64,000 bases of DNA, taken from positions 1 to 64,000 of the forward strand of contig JAQTNA010000016.1 in NCBI GenBank assembly GCA_028714035.1, in the 5' to 3' direction. This DNA comes from Rhodocyclaceae bacterium. GTDB lineage: Bacteria > Pseudomonadota > Gammaproteobacteria > Burkholderiales > Rhodocyclaceae. Every line of letters begins with the position of its first letter. Position 1 is the stretch's first letter. The notes below the pieces were generated by a model. It was not told the origin of the DNA. It was given only the letters and a program-made list of their open reading frames with translations, and did no database searches. A program made the position numbers and the translations under genes. Shown here one piece after another: positions 16,877 to 24,410 of this stretch.

Positions 16877-17629
16877 ATGTTCCTCCTGAAAAAGCTGCTT
16901 TCGGCCCTGTTTTTGCCGCCTTTGCTGCCGCTGCTGCTGGTGGCGGCGGGGCTCTTGCTCGCGCGGCACCGGCCGGGACCGGGACGCTTCCTTGCCTGGA
17001 TGGGCGTGATCTGTGCCCTGCTGCTTTCCGTGCCCCGGTCGGTGGGCCTGATGCTGGCCCCTCTGGAAGCCGTGCCCGTGCTGGCGCCGAATGCCTGGCG
17101 CGGGGCGCAGGCCATCGTCATCCTGGCGGGCGGCAAGAACCGTCATGCCCCGGAATACGGCGGCGAGAGCGTGAACCGCCTGACGCTGGAACGGCTCCGT
17201 TACGGCGCCCGACTGGCCCGGCAGACCGGACTGCCCGTCCTGGTTACCGGCGGCGCGCCAACCGGTGGCGTCTCGGAGGCGGCGCTCATGAAGGAGGCGC
17301 TGGAACAGGATTTTCAGGTGCCGGTGCGCTGGGTCGAAGGCGCCTCCCGGGACACGAAGGAAAACGCGCGCAATAGTGCCCGCCTGCTTGCATCGGACGG
17401 CATCCGCCGGGTCATTCTGGTAAGCCATGCCGCCCATCTGCGGCGTGCCGCCGAGGAGTTTGATGCCGCGGGACTGGAAGTGGTGCCGGCGCCGACGGCT
17501 TTCCTGGGAGGGCAGACCGAGACGGATGTCGACCTCGGCGATTTCCTGCCCGGTCCATCCAGCGCCTATGCCGGATGGTACGTCAGTCACGAATGGCTGG
17601 GCCTCCTGGCCAGGAGGCTGGGGCTGTGA
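16877..17629 (+). CDS. YdcF/SanA-family (DUF218) membrane protein
   Basis: A 250-residue protein with two N-terminal hydrophobic stretches (about 8-30 and 38-55) and a DUF218 domain: AQAIVILAGGKNRHAPEYGGES, RLRYGARLARQTGLPVLVTGG, EGASRDTKENARNSARLL, VILVSHAAHLRRAAEEF. The domain faces the periplasm in ElyC, its E. coli paralogue with the same two-helix layout, which affects peptidoglycan and lipid carrier metabolism; this gene may be elyC-like. The reaction remains unknown. The stop TGA is followed closely by a convergent small gene. Confidence 0.8.
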   Translation: MFLLKKLLSALFLPPLLPLLLVAAGLLLARHRPGPGRFLAWMGVICALLLSVPRSVGLMLAPLEAVPVLAPNAWRGAQAIVILAGGKNRHAPEYGGESVNRLTLERLRYGARLARQTGLPVLVTGGAPTGGVSEAALMKEALEQDFQVPVRWVEGASRDTKENARNSARLLASDGIRRVILVSHAAHLRRAAEEFDAAGLEVVPAPTAFLGGQTETDVDLGDFLPGPSSAYAGWYVSHEWLGLLARRLGL

Positions 17630-17636
17630 GGCTGAA

Positions 17637-17903
17637 CTAGAAGAACTGCTTGGAGAAGTTGGCGATGGCGAGCGCCACGACCGCGCCAAGCATCCACTTG
17701 ATGAGGGTCATTTCCCCCTTCAGTGACTCGAAGCGGGAATCCAGATGTAACTCCATTTCCTTCAAGTCCCGTTTCGTTGCAACTTCAGCTTCGCCGGAGG
17801 CGTCTCTGAACGCATCGGCAATGGCCTCGGCCTGCGCCTCAGGCAGGCCGGCCTGGCGCAGTTTGCTGATGAACTTGTGGGTATCGAAGGTGATCGCGCT
17901 CAT
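17637..17903 (-). CDS. DUF1640/CCDC90-like small coiled-coil membrane protein (copy 2)
   Basis: An 88-residue protein: SAITFDTHKFISKLRQAGLPEAQAEAIADAF, a predicted coiled coil with VATKRDLKEMELHLDSRFESLKGEM, and a C-terminal transmembrane helix (about 66-83). This is the DUF1640 layout, distantly related to mitochondrial calcium uniporter regulators; function in bacteria is unknown. The start taken is ATG 17901-17903, where similarity to the neighbouring paralogue at 18120-18407 begins. The two genes appear to be a tandem duplication that includes an upstream hairpin. Confidence 0.7.
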   Translation of the reverse strand: MSAITFDTHKFISKLRQAGLPEAQAEAIADAFRDASGEAEVATKRDLKEMELHLDSRFESLKGEMTLIKWMLGAVVALAIANFSKQFF

Positions 17904-17948
17904 TATCTTTGGGGCAAACGCGGGAAAGTGCGTCAAGTATAGCGCCTA

Positions 17949-17986
17949 ATCAACGAAAAGCGGCCGGCTGAAGGCGCCCGCTTGAC
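17949..17986. terminator. Hairpin upstream of DUF1640 copy 2, terminator-like remnant
   Basis: AAAAGCGGCCGGC TGAA GGCGCCCGCTTGACTT is a degenerate version of the porin terminator at 18443-18470 (same AAAA...CGGCC...GAAGGCG...CCGCTTGACTTC frame). Its position before DUF1640 copy 2 matches that of the intact hairpin before copy 1. Confidence 0.45.
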
Positions 17987-18002
17987 TTCAGTGCGCTGGC
18001 TG

Positions 18003-18113
18003 CGAAGCGAAGCGCGTTGCACCAATCGGTGAGGAGAAAGGGAGGGGGAGCGGGACGTGGCGGGTGTTACGTCCTGATATCCGGCGCAATGCCCTTCGGA
18101 TATTGTGCCCTAT
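18003..18113. repeat. Family F repeat (F1)
   Basis: Contains GAAGCGCGTTGCACC near its left end and GGCGCAATGCCCTTCGGATATTGTGCCC near its right end; the right part forms a hairpin. The same two blocks, at shorter spacing, recur at 39836-39904. Confidence 0.7.
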
Positions 18114-18119
18114 GCTTGC

Positions 18120-18407
18120 TTAGTGGGGCAGTCGCAGCAATCCGACGACAATCCCGGCGGTTGCCACGATAACCGCGCCAAGTTTGACGGTCAAACGTAA
18201 TTCCATCGCTTGCATGTCCCGACGCATGACTTCCAATTCACCGCGAATGGATGAAGTCGACTCGGCGACATCGCGTTTTGAAGCAACATCTACTTCGCTG
18301 ATCGCCGCCGCCAACGCGCGGGCTTCCGCCTCCGCTTGCATGGGGGGCACCCCCGACGCCTTGAGGGTATCGGAAAACTTCAGTGTGTCAAATGTGATCG
18401 CGCCCAT
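18120..18407 (-). CDS. DUF1640/CCDC90-like small coiled-coil membrane protein (copy 1)
   Basis: A 95-residue paralogue of the gene at 17637-17903: GAITFDTLKFSDTLKASGVPPMQAEAEARAL, then a coiled coil with VASKRDVAES and MRRDMQAMELRLTVKLG, and a C-terminal transmembrane helix (about 75-92). The shared N-terminal block [SG]AITFDT.KF and the VA[TS]KRD motif support paralogy. Its ATG at 18405-18407 lies 36 bp beyond the porin terminator, so it needs its own promoter; none is clear. Function unknown. Confidence 0.72.
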   Translation of the reverse strand: MGAITFDTLKFSDTLKASGVPPMQAEAEARALAAAISEVDVASKRDVAESTSSIRGELEVMRRDMQAMELRLTVKLGAVIVATAGIVVGLLRLPH

Positions 18408-18442
18408 TGCGCACTCCCGCCTGGAATTCAGGCCATTCTAGC

Positions 18443-18467
18443 AAAAACGGCCGCCCGAAGGCGGCCG
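18443..18467 (-). terminator. Intrinsic terminator of the porin gene
   Basis: On the minus strand the stem CGGCCGCC-TTCG-GGCGGCCG is followed directly by TTTTT. A further palindrome TTCTAATCGGAC/GTCCGATTAGAA (18473-18498) overlaps the porin stop codon. Confidence 0.88.
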
Positions 18468-18493
18468 CTTGACTTCTAATCGGACGAGTCCGA

Positions 18494-19681
18494 TTAGAAG
18501 GTGTGACGCAGGCCGAGTTGCACGCCGGTCAGAGCAGCGCCGGCAGAGGACAGGCCCGTGCCGTTGACGCCGAACTCGTACGCAGCGGAGGTGTCGTTAG
18601 CCAGACGGGCATAGACAGCCTTCAGCATGGTGCGCTTGGACAGGTTGTGCTCGTAGCCCAGCTCGTAGAAGCGAGCGCCGGTGTTGTCAGCAGCACCCAG
18701 AGCAGCGGAACCGGACACGTTGTTCGCCTTGTAGTACTGGGCGATCAGCTTGCCGTCGGCGCTGGTGTTGAGCGTGCCGCCCAGGCCCCAGACGGTCTGG
18801 CTGGCGTTCACGCCGCCAACCAGGTCAGCCTGGCTCTTGTCCCACAGGCCGCGGACGGTGCCTTGACCGAAGTCATAGGAAGCCACCAGACGCGTGTCCT
18901 GGGTGTGGGTGTCGGCGGAGTTGCGCAGCTTCACGTCAGCGTGGGACAGGCCGACCAGAACCGGGCCGTTGGCGTACTTCAGGCCCAGATCCCAGGCGCT
19001 CGGGTCAACGTAGGAAGCGGCGGAGCCAGCAACCGTCGTGCCACCGACCTTACCTTCGTTGGGTACATAGCCGATGATGGCGGTGAAGCCATTGAACGTC
19101 GGGGAGATGTAGGCGATGGCGTTGGCGAAGCGGTTATCGTAGGCGGACGCGTAGGTCGTGGAACGCGTGCCGGCGGTAACGCCGTTCACTTGGGACGTGG
19201 CGGTCGCAGCGCCGACGGTCGCGGTGTTCAGCGTGCCGGTCAGGACGTTGCCCATCTTGCCGATCAGGGCGATGTTGGCGCCGACGCCGGTCGCGCCGGC
19301 ATTGACGTCAACCGCGGCGCCGAAAGCGCGGGTCGGGCCGGTCAGGTTACCAGCAACCACGGTACCGAAGCCGCCGGCCAGGCCGACGAAGCTGTCACGG
19401 GTCAGGCCCAGAGCGCCGGCGCCGTCAAAAGCGGCAGCGGATTCGAACTGGAACACGGCGGTCAGGCCGTTGCCCAGGGACTCGGAACCCTTGAAACCGA
19501 TCAGGGAGGAGTTCGTGGAGACGCGGTTCAGGCTGATGTTGTTGTTGGCAGTGCTACCGCCGGAAACGGAGATGAAGTCGTACGTTGCGTCGGCAACGCC
19601 GTAGACCGTGACGTTCTCAGCGGCGAAAGCGGCGGTGGAAGCCAGGCCGGCGATGGCCAGGGCGATCAGTTTCTTTTGCAT
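18494..19681 (-). CDS. Gram-negative general porin
   Basis: A 395-residue trimeric-type outer-membrane porin of the betaproteobacterial family. It has a classic signal peptide (MQKKLIALAIAGLASTAAFA), a mature start ENVTVYGVADATYDF, a PEFGG-type first-strand region, alternating beta-strand patterns throughout, and the obligatory C-terminal phenylalanine (LGLRHTF). Such porins give passive diffusion of small solutes. The start ATG at 19679-19681 follows AGGAGAAACCC. Its codon use is markedly biased to GCC, GGC and GTC, consistent with high expression. A strong terminator lies directly downstream. A longer in-frame extension to 19972 exists but lacks a ribosome-binding site. Confidence 0.95.
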   Translation of the reverse strand: MQKKLIALAIAGLASTAAFAAENVTVYGVADATYDFISVSGGSTANNNISLNRVSTNSSLIGFKGSESLGNGLTAVFQFESAAAFDGAGALGLTRDSFVGLAGGFGTVVAGNLTGPTRAFGAAVDVNAGATGVGANIALIGKMGNVLTGTLNTATVGAATATSQVNGVTAGTRSTTYASAYDNRFANAIAYISPTFNGFTAIIGYVPNEGKVGGTTVAGSAASYVDPSAWDLGLKYANGPVLVGLSHADVKLRNSADTHTQDTRLVASYDFGQGTVRGLWDKSQADLVGGVNASQTVWGLGGTLNTSADGKLIAQYYKANNVSGSAALGAADNTGARFYELGYEHNLSKRTMLKAVYARLANDTSAAYEFGVNGTGLSSAGAALTGVQLGLRHTF

Positions 19682-20086
19682 ATGGGTTTCTCCTAAAAGT
19701 TTGCTGTCGGTCCTGCCTTCTGTCTTATCCGGATGCAATCCGGATCCTCCCGTCAGGCTGGCCCTACTCAAGCTCCCGGTATCGGTAAGCTGGGAGGCAT
19801 TCTGGCAGACGCCTATTCGCCGGAGCAAGAAGAATCGCCTTCCCGGTGTTGCGGGAAATGGATTTTGTTGTTTTTTTGCAACACCGGCAGTTTGAAACGC
19901 CGAGGCGCCGAGACGCCGAGAAAAGCTTGTCATCCGTGTGGCGGGGTTCAAGCCGGCCAATAGGGCCGACACGTAGACACGTAAGGGTGGGCAGGCTTCA
20001 TCTGCCCACGCGGAGGGGGCAAAAGGTGGGCATTTGCGTGGGCACGCTACGCTTTGCCCACCCTACCTTTGCCCACCAACAACTAA
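19682..20086. repeat. Porin upstream region packed with repeats
   Basis: No gene is seen here. 19843-19887 holds a perfect 10-bp inverted repeat CCGGTGTTGC / GCAACACCGG around a T-rich loop. 19890-19925 is a single degenerate family B arm (GAAACGCCGAGGCGCCGAGA). 19985-20078 is a third repeat type with GGTGGGCA and TGCCCACC blocks arranged as inverted repeats. The porin promoter must lie nearer the ATG but no convincing hexamer pair was found. Confidence 0.65.
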
Positions 20087-20431
20087 CTACAATTTCGGTA
20101 GGCGCAAGATACGGCGTAGGGATTCTTCGATGGCGGCCAGGTCTTTGCCGCCTATTTCCCCGATGAGCGTCTTGAGTCGTGTCTTGTCCACGGCGCGGAT
20201 GTGCTCGATACGCGCCTTGGAGTCCGCTCCCATCGAGGGCGTGGCCAGCAGTAAGGGTACAACCGGCGGGGTCTTGGTCGTGGTCAGCGGTACCACAATC
20301 ACGGTGCGGCGATAGTCATTGACCTCTTCCGTCGAGAGTACGACGCAGGGCCTGGTTTTCGCTATTTCCGAGCCGCGTACCGGGTCAAGTTCGACCCAAT
20401 ACACCTGGCCACGCAGGATGGATTGAGTCAT
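20087..20431 (-). CDS. MazF/PemK-type endoribonuclease toxin
   Basis: A 114-residue toxin of the MazF superfamily. The start RGQVYWVELDPVRGSEIAKTRPCVVLS is diagnostic: the Gly-Ser-Glu and KTRP segments form the RNA-binding active region, followed by VIVVPLTT. MazF toxins cut mRNA at short sequence motifs. It is encoded directly after its antitoxin, the ATG overlapping the antitoxin stop as ATGA. No truncation is evident, so this is the only toxin gene of four toxin-antitoxin loci in the window that looks complete. Confidence 0.9.
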   Translation of the reverse strand: MTQSILRGQVYWVELDPVRGSEIAKTRPCVVLSTEEVNDYRRTVIVVPLTTTKTPPVVPLLLATPSMGADSKARIEHIRAVDKTRLKTLIGEIGGKDLAAIEESLRRILRLPKL

Positions 20432-20757
20432 GCGCCTTCTTCCGTGCGCGCCTTGCGGGGTTCGTGGAGAGCTTGTGCCTCCCGATACTGGCTCTCGAAA
20501 ACGGCCGCATCAAAGCCGTCATCGGCATCGGCTGCCAAAGGGCTTTCGAGCCATTCACCGGCCTCCGCCGCAAGGACGGGATTTCCGGCCTCGATCTCGG
20601 TCAGGTGCTTGGCCGCTTCCTTGAGTTCACTGCTTTCGCGTTCGAGTTCGCGGCGGAGAAGGTCAAGCAGGAAGCGGCCGCGCTGGCGCGGTGCAACCAG
20701 CTGTGCGAAGCGGGTGGCGAGATCATCTGGTAAGCGTAGAAGCACTTGGTTGGACAT
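20428..20757 (-). CDS. Antitoxin partner of the MazF-like toxin
   Basis: A 109-residue protein whose N-terminus (NQVLLRLPDDLATRFAQLV) fits a ribbon-helix-helix or MazE-like DNA-binding domain, followed by a charged linker and an acidic, probably disordered C-terminus (ADADDGFDAAVFESQYREAQALHE), the usual toxin-wrapping part. It overlaps the toxin gene by four bases. It probably represses its own operon together with the toxin, as in the family; no operator was pinned down. Confidence 0.82.
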   Translation of the reverse strand: MSNQVLLRLPDDLATRFAQLVAPRQRGRFLLDLLRRELERESSELKEAAKHLTEIEAGNPVLAAEAGEWLESPLAADADDGFDAAVFESQYREAQALHEPRKARTEEGA

Positions 20758-20880
20758 GGCGGATATATCCGGGCCGGATTCAAGAAGTGAACATGATACA
20801 TGCTATCAAGCGAGGCTGCTCTGCCTGGGTGCGGGTCAAACTGATGTGGGGCATGTGTGTGTGGGCGAGCCGAGTTTCAA

Positions 20881-20909
20881 TGTCAGGTTGCGCGCGCAAC
20901 CTGACCTAC
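20881..20909. repeat. Half copy of a family A-like palindrome
   Basis: TGTCAGGTTGCGCGCG continues to CAACCTGACCTAC, a hairpin with the GACCTAC outer end of family A. It lies between the MazEF pair and the CcdA-like gene. Confidence 0.65.
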
Positions 20910-20928
20910 CGCTACCGCTGGTGCAAGT

Positions 20929-21090
20929 TCAGAACTCCCGTGCACCTTCGCTGAACACACCGTTCTGTTCGATGAACTCGTTATAGGCGGCCAGGGCATC
21001 CTTGTTCTCGGCCAGCCAGCGCTCGGCCATGCGCCGCCGCACCACATCCGACAGGTGAAGCTCGAACTCCCGCAAGAGAGGGAAGTCCAT
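20929..21090 (-). CDS. Truncated CcdA-like antitoxin, orphan
   Basis: A 53-residue protein beginning at ATG 21088-21090, overlapping the trpC stop as TGATG. Its C-terminal half (RMAERWLAENKDALAAYNEFIEQNG, then VFSEGAREF) matches the toxin-binding tail of CcdA antitoxins (RAERWKVENQ..., FIEMNG.F.D). The N-terminal part resembles CcdA from about residue 14, so the beta-strand of the ribbon-helix-helix DNA-binding domain is missing. No ccdB follows. It could still neutralise a CcdB made elsewhere, or be a remnant kept by coupling to trpC. Confidence 0.6.
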   Translation of the reverse strand: MDFPLLREFELHLSDVVRRRMAERWLAENKDALAAYNEFIEQNGVFSEGAREF

Positions 21091-21878
21091 CAGCCGAACA
21101 GCCTTGCCAGTTCCTGCCCCGGATCGGGGGCGCGCATGAAGGCTTCGCCCACCAGAAAGGCGTTGACCCGGTGTTCCCGCATCAGCGCCACGTCGGCGGG
21201 TGCCAGGATGCCGCTCTCGGTGACGACGATGCGCTCCTCGGGGATGCGGTCAAGCTGGGAGAGGGTGGTGTCGAGGCTCACCTCGAAAGTGCGCAGGTTG
21301 CGGTTGTTGATGCCCATGAGAGGGGTCTTCAATTGCAGGGCGAGGTCCAGCTCCGCTCCGTCGTGGGATTCCACCAGCACCGCCATGCCCAACTCGAAGG
21401 CGAGGGCTTCCAGTTCGCGCATGGCGGCCAGATCCAGGGCTCCGACGATGAGCAGGATGCAGTCGGCGCCCATGGCCCGGGCTTCCACCACCTGCCAGGG
21501 GTCAATCATGAAGTCCTTGCGCAGCACCGGCAGGGCGCAGGCGGCGCGGGCCTGTTTAAGGTATTCGGTTTCGCCCTGGAAGAAGGGCGCATCGGTGAGG
21601 ACGGACAGGCAGGCCGCGCCGCCCGCTTCATACGAGGCGGCGATGTCGGCCGGGCGGAAGTCGGGGCGCAGCACGCCCTTGGAGGGGCTGGCCTTCTTCA
21701 CCTCCGCGATCACCGCCGGCCGCCCGGCGGCAATCTTGGCCCGGATGGCGCCGACAAAATCCCGTGGCGAGGGCTGGAGCGCCGCCTCGGCCCGCAATTG
21801 TTCCATGGAGCGCAGGGCCTTCCCCGCCGCCACCTCTTCGCGCTTCTTCGCGATGATCTTGTTCAGGATGTCAGTCAT
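21090..21878 (-). CDS. trpC: Indole-3-glycerol phosphate synthase
   Basis: TrpC converts carboxyphenylamino-deoxyribulose phosphate to indole-3-glycerol phosphate in tryptophan synthesis. The 262-residue protein shows the family motifs [73 protein letters not shown] and VTESGI. The ATG at 21876-21878 overlaps the end of the GxxExxY gene by eight bases, and its own stop overlaps the CcdA-like ATG. trpD is 461 bp upstream, displaced by the GxxExxY element. Confidence 0.96.
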   Translation of the reverse strand: MTDILNKIIAKKREEVAAGKALRSMEQLRAEAALQPSPRDFVGAIRAKIAAGRPAVIAEVKKASPSKGVLRPDFRPADIAASYEAGGAACLSVLTDAPFFQGETEYLKQARAACALPVLRKDFMIDPWQVVEARAMGADCILLIVGALDLAAMRELEALAFELGMAVLVESHDGAELDLALQLKTPLMGINNRNLRTFEVSLDTTLSQLDRIPEERIVVTESGILAPADVALMREHRVNAFLVGEAFMRAPDPGQELARLFG

Positions 21879-22326
21879 GTGAACCACTGTTTGAACCGCA
21901 GAGGCGCAGAGGCGCAGAGGGTTCTGGAAAATTATTGACGAGACGCCGAATGCCATGCTTCAGCAAGGCTTCATGAAAGTTCAGAAGCAGACCGACTCGT
22001 GCTCCGGTCAGCTTGAGGTAGGTCAGAAGTTGGGCTTCATGAATCGGCAGCAACTTCTCCACGCATTTCAGTTCGATAACCACAAGGTCTTCGACCAACA
22101 GGTCAAGCACATACCCACAGTCCAGCAAGACATCCTTGTAACGCAAGGGTAGATGAAGTTGGCGGCGAAACGCCAGGCCCGCCTTCGCGAGTTCATAGCA
22201 GAGACATGCTTCGTAGGCGGACTCAAGCAACCCTGGGCCAAGCTCCCGGTGAATTTCGATGGCGCAGCGAATCACCTCGTCTGTGACTTGGTTTTCCCTC
22301 TGCGCCTCTGCGTCTCTGCGGTTCAT
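21871..22326 (-). CDS. GxxExxY protein, PD-(D/E)xK nuclease-like
   Basis: A 151-residue GxxExxY-family protein. The name motif is at residues 32-38 (GLLESAY), in [20 protein letters not shown]-(D/E)xK-like core is visible: Asp75 (YVLDLLVED), then Glu85-x-Lys87 (VIELKCVE), and a later [13 protein letters not shown]. The biochemical role of the family is unknown. The first ten codons (NRRDAEAQR) are translated from the right arm of a family B repeat and the last dozen ([10 protein letters not shown]...) from the left arm, so the gene and the element are one unit. It sits between trpD (12 bp away) and trpC (overlapping), in the same direction, and is probably co-translated with them. Confidence 0.88.
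   Translation of the reverse strand: MNRRDAEAQRENQVTDEVIRCAIEIHRELGPGLLESAYEACLCYELAKAGLAFRRQLHLPLRYKDVLLDCGYVLDLLVEDLVVIELKCVEKLLPIHEAQLLTYLKLTGARVGLLLNFHEALLKHGIRRLVNNFPEPSAPLRLCGSNSGSHD
21891..22326. mobile_element. Family B element carrying the GxxExxY gene (B5)
   Basis: Left arm TTGAACCGCAGAGGCGCAGA (from 21891) and right arm TCTGCGTCTCTGCGGTTCAT (to 22326) are inverted copies of the arms found in the 120-135-bp family B elements, but here they enclose about 375 bp with a GxxExxY gene. No target-site duplication was recognised. Called a mobile element by inference from the arms and from its position inside the otherwise contiguous trp operon. Confidence 0.6.
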
Positions 22327-22338
22327 TTGGGGTTTCGT

Positions 22339-23376
22339 TCAGGTCTTGAACCGCCCCGTGAATGCGACCAGTTCGTCCACCTTGGCCCGGGCGGCGCCGG
22401 ATTCGACTTGGGAACGGGCGATTTCCACGCCATCGGCCAGGGTCTCGGCCAGGCCGGCGACGTAGATGCTGGCGCCCGCGTTCAGGATCACGATGTCGCG
22501 GGCGGCGGGGAGCCGGCCTTCCAGGGAGGAAAGCAGCATCGCCCGGCTTTCCTCCACGTTTTTCACCTGCAAGGACTCCGGGGCATGCAGGGGCAGGCCG
22601 AAAGCCTCCGGGGTGAGCTCGTATTCCGTGACCTGGCCGTCCTTCAGTTCGCCCACCAGGGTGGGGCCGGAGATGGAAATCTCGTCCAGGTTCTCCCGGC
22701 CGAATACTATCAGCGCCCGACGGCTGCCCAGCCTTTGCAGCACCCGCACCTGTATGCCCACCAGGTCCGGGTGGAACACGCCCATGACCTGATTCTGGGC
22801 ACCTGCCGGGTTGGTGAGCGGTCCCAGGATGTTGAAGATGGTGCGCACCCCCAGTTCGCGGCGCACGGGGGCCGCGTGCTTCATGGCGCTGTGGTGGCTG
22901 GGGGCGAACATGAAGCCTACGCCCACCTGCTCTATGCACTCGGCCACTTGTTCCGGCGTGAGGGTGATGTGTACGCCCAGGGCTTCCAGCACGTCGGCGC
23001 TGCCGGACTGGGAGGACACGGAGCGCCCGCCGTGCTTGGCGACCTTGCAGCCGGCGGCCGCCGCCACGAACATGCTGGCGGTGGAGATGTTGAAGGTGTG
23101 GGCGCCGTCGCCGCCGGTGCCGCAGGTGTCCACCAGATGGGTGGTGTCCGCCACCTGAACCTTGGTGGACAACTCGCGCATGACGGTCGCGGCGCCAACG
23201 ATCTCGCCTATGGTTTCCTTCTTCACCCGGAGGCCGGTGATGATGGCGGCGATCATGACCGGCGAAACCTCGCCGCCCATGATTTGCCGCATGAGGGAAA
23301 CCATCTCGTCGTGGAAGATTTCCCGGTGCTCGATGATCCGGTTCAGGGCTTCGGTGGGCGTGAAGGGATGGCTCAT
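22339..23376 (-). CDS. trpD: Anthranilate phosphoribosyltransferase
   Basis: TrpD joins anthranilate to phosphoribosyl pyrophosphate. The 345-residue protein has [17 protein letters not shown] (about 81-97; the glycine-rich PRPP loop), [59 protein letters not shown] and the expected length. Its ATG overlaps the trpG stop as ATGA. On the 3' side the GxxExxY start follows 12 bp after the stop, so the trpD-trpC link is interrupted. Confidence 0.96.
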   Translation of the reverse strand: MSHPFTPTEALNRIIEHREIFHDEMVSLMRQIMGGEVSPVMIAAIITGLRVKKETIGEIVGAATVMRELSTKVQVADTTHLVDTCGTGGDGAHTFNISTASMFVAAAAGCKVAKHGGRSVSSQSGSADVLEALGVHITLTPEQVAECIEQVGVGFMFAPSHHSAMKHAAPVRRELGVRTIFNILGPLTNPAGAQNQVMGVFHPDLVGIQVRVLQRLGSRRALIVFGRENLDEISISGPTLVGELKDGQVTEYELTPEAFGLPLHAPESLQVKNVEESRAMLLSSLEGRLPAARDIVILNAGASIYVAGLAETLADGVEIARSQVESGAARAKVDELVAFTGRFKT

Positions 23377-23945
23377 CTCGGGGACTCCGTGAGGAAGTTC
23401 TTCAGCATGTCGTGGCCATGCTGGGTGAGGATGGATTCGGGGTGGAACTGCACGCCTTCCACCGCCAGGGTCTTGTGGCGCACGCCCATGATCTCGCCGT
23501 CCTCGGTCCAGGCGGTGATCGCGAGACAGTCCGGCAGGGATTCCCGTTCGATGGCCAGGGAATGGTAGCGGGTGCAGACGATGGGGTTGGGCAGGCCGCG
23601 GAACACGCCCACGTCGTCGTGGAACACCGGCGAGGTCTTGCCGTGCATGAGGGTCTTGGCGTGCACGATGCGCCCGCCGAAGGCGTAACCGATGGACTGG
23701 TGCCCGAGACAGACGCCCAGGAGGGGAATCTTGCCGGCGAACTCCCGGATCAGGGGCACGGAAATGCCCGCTTCCGCCGGTGAGCAGGGGCCGGGCGACA
23801 CCACGATGCGGGAAGGCGCCAGCGCCGCCACCTCCTCCAGGGTGATTTCGTCGTTGCGGGCGACGCGCACGTCTTCACCCAGTTCCCCGAAATACTGCAC
23901 GAGGTTGTAGGTGAAGGAGTCATAGTTGTCGAGCATTAGCAGCAT
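23373..23945 (-). CDS. trpG: Anthranilate synthase component II (glutamine amidotransferase)
   Basis: TrpG supplies ammonia from glutamine to TrpE; in many bacteria it also serves folate synthesis as PabA. The 190-residue protein has [31 protein letters not shown], the nucleophile Cys79 in [17 protein letters not shown], and VQFHPES with the triad His and Glu. The ATG at 23943-23945 is preferred to one three codons later. trpE is not adjacent: 465 bp of non-coding sequence and a divergent gene lie upstream, so the operon here begins with trpG. Confidence 0.95.
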   Translation of the reverse strand: MLLMLDNYDSFTYNLVQYFGELGEDVRVARNDEITLEEVAALAPSRIVVSPGPCSPAEAGISVPLIREFAGKIPLLGVCLGHQSIGYAFGGRIVHAKTLMHGKTSPVFHDDVGVFRGLPNPIVCTRYHSLAIERESLPDCLAITAWTEDGEIMGVRHKTLAVEGVQFHPESILTQHGHDMLKNFLTESPR

Positions 23946-24410
23946 GTCTATTCTGTCCGATGAATTAACGTGGCATCGCAATTCGTTCCGCAGTCGGATA
24001 CCCGCTCGGGGGTGGATGCTGACGGCGTCGCCGGCAGCCATTATCGGGCCACCGCGTAAACCCTTCAAGGCTTTAAGACGTCGCCTTCTCAAGCCCGGCC
24101 GGGCTTTCCCCGGTTCCCCGTCTTCCGAAGGCAGGGCTTAATGCTACCAATTTTCCCACGGCTCCCCGGCTAATTGTGCCGGATCCCCGTTCCGGGAACC
24201 GGATCGGGGACTGGTATCATCGCTTGCGATGGGCGGTTACAATTGCGGTTTTTCCGAGACAAGACCAGTGCAAGATCGTCGAGCCCAGGCCCCGGTTTTG
24301 CTGTTCTGTCGCCAACCCCGATCAACACCGGCTTGACTATCGGCGCGGCTCGGGCTGTATCGCGATGCCCGCAACGGCTTTCGTGGTGCATTGATAATTA
24401 AAGGAATTCC
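23946..24410. other. Divergent intergenic region between trpG and ychF
   Basis: No gene is supported in these 465 bp. A perfect 16-bp palindrome AAGCCCGGCCGGGCTT lies at 24091-24106, followed by CCCCGG. A possible ychF promoter is TTGACT (24333-24338) with TGTATC (24356-24361) 17 nt downstream; the -10 is weak. TACAAT at 24237-24242 is another -10 candidate. No trp-leader peptide or attenuator was recognised on the trpG side. Confidence 0.45.

Noticed and set aside
20087-20431. CcdB partner for the CcdA-like antitoxin
   Set aside because: The toxin has its own overlapping antitoxin and MazF-type motifs (RGQVYWV, KTRPCVVLS); it is not next to the CcdA-like gene.
21871-22326. Restriction endonuclease or defence gene
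   Set aside because: The GxxExxY fold is nuclease-like, but there is no methyltransferase or defence partner, and the arms point to a mobile-repeat origin.
23946-24410. trp attenuator or leader peptide
   Set aside because: No Trp-rich short frame followed by alternative hairpins was found upstream of trpG on the minus strand.
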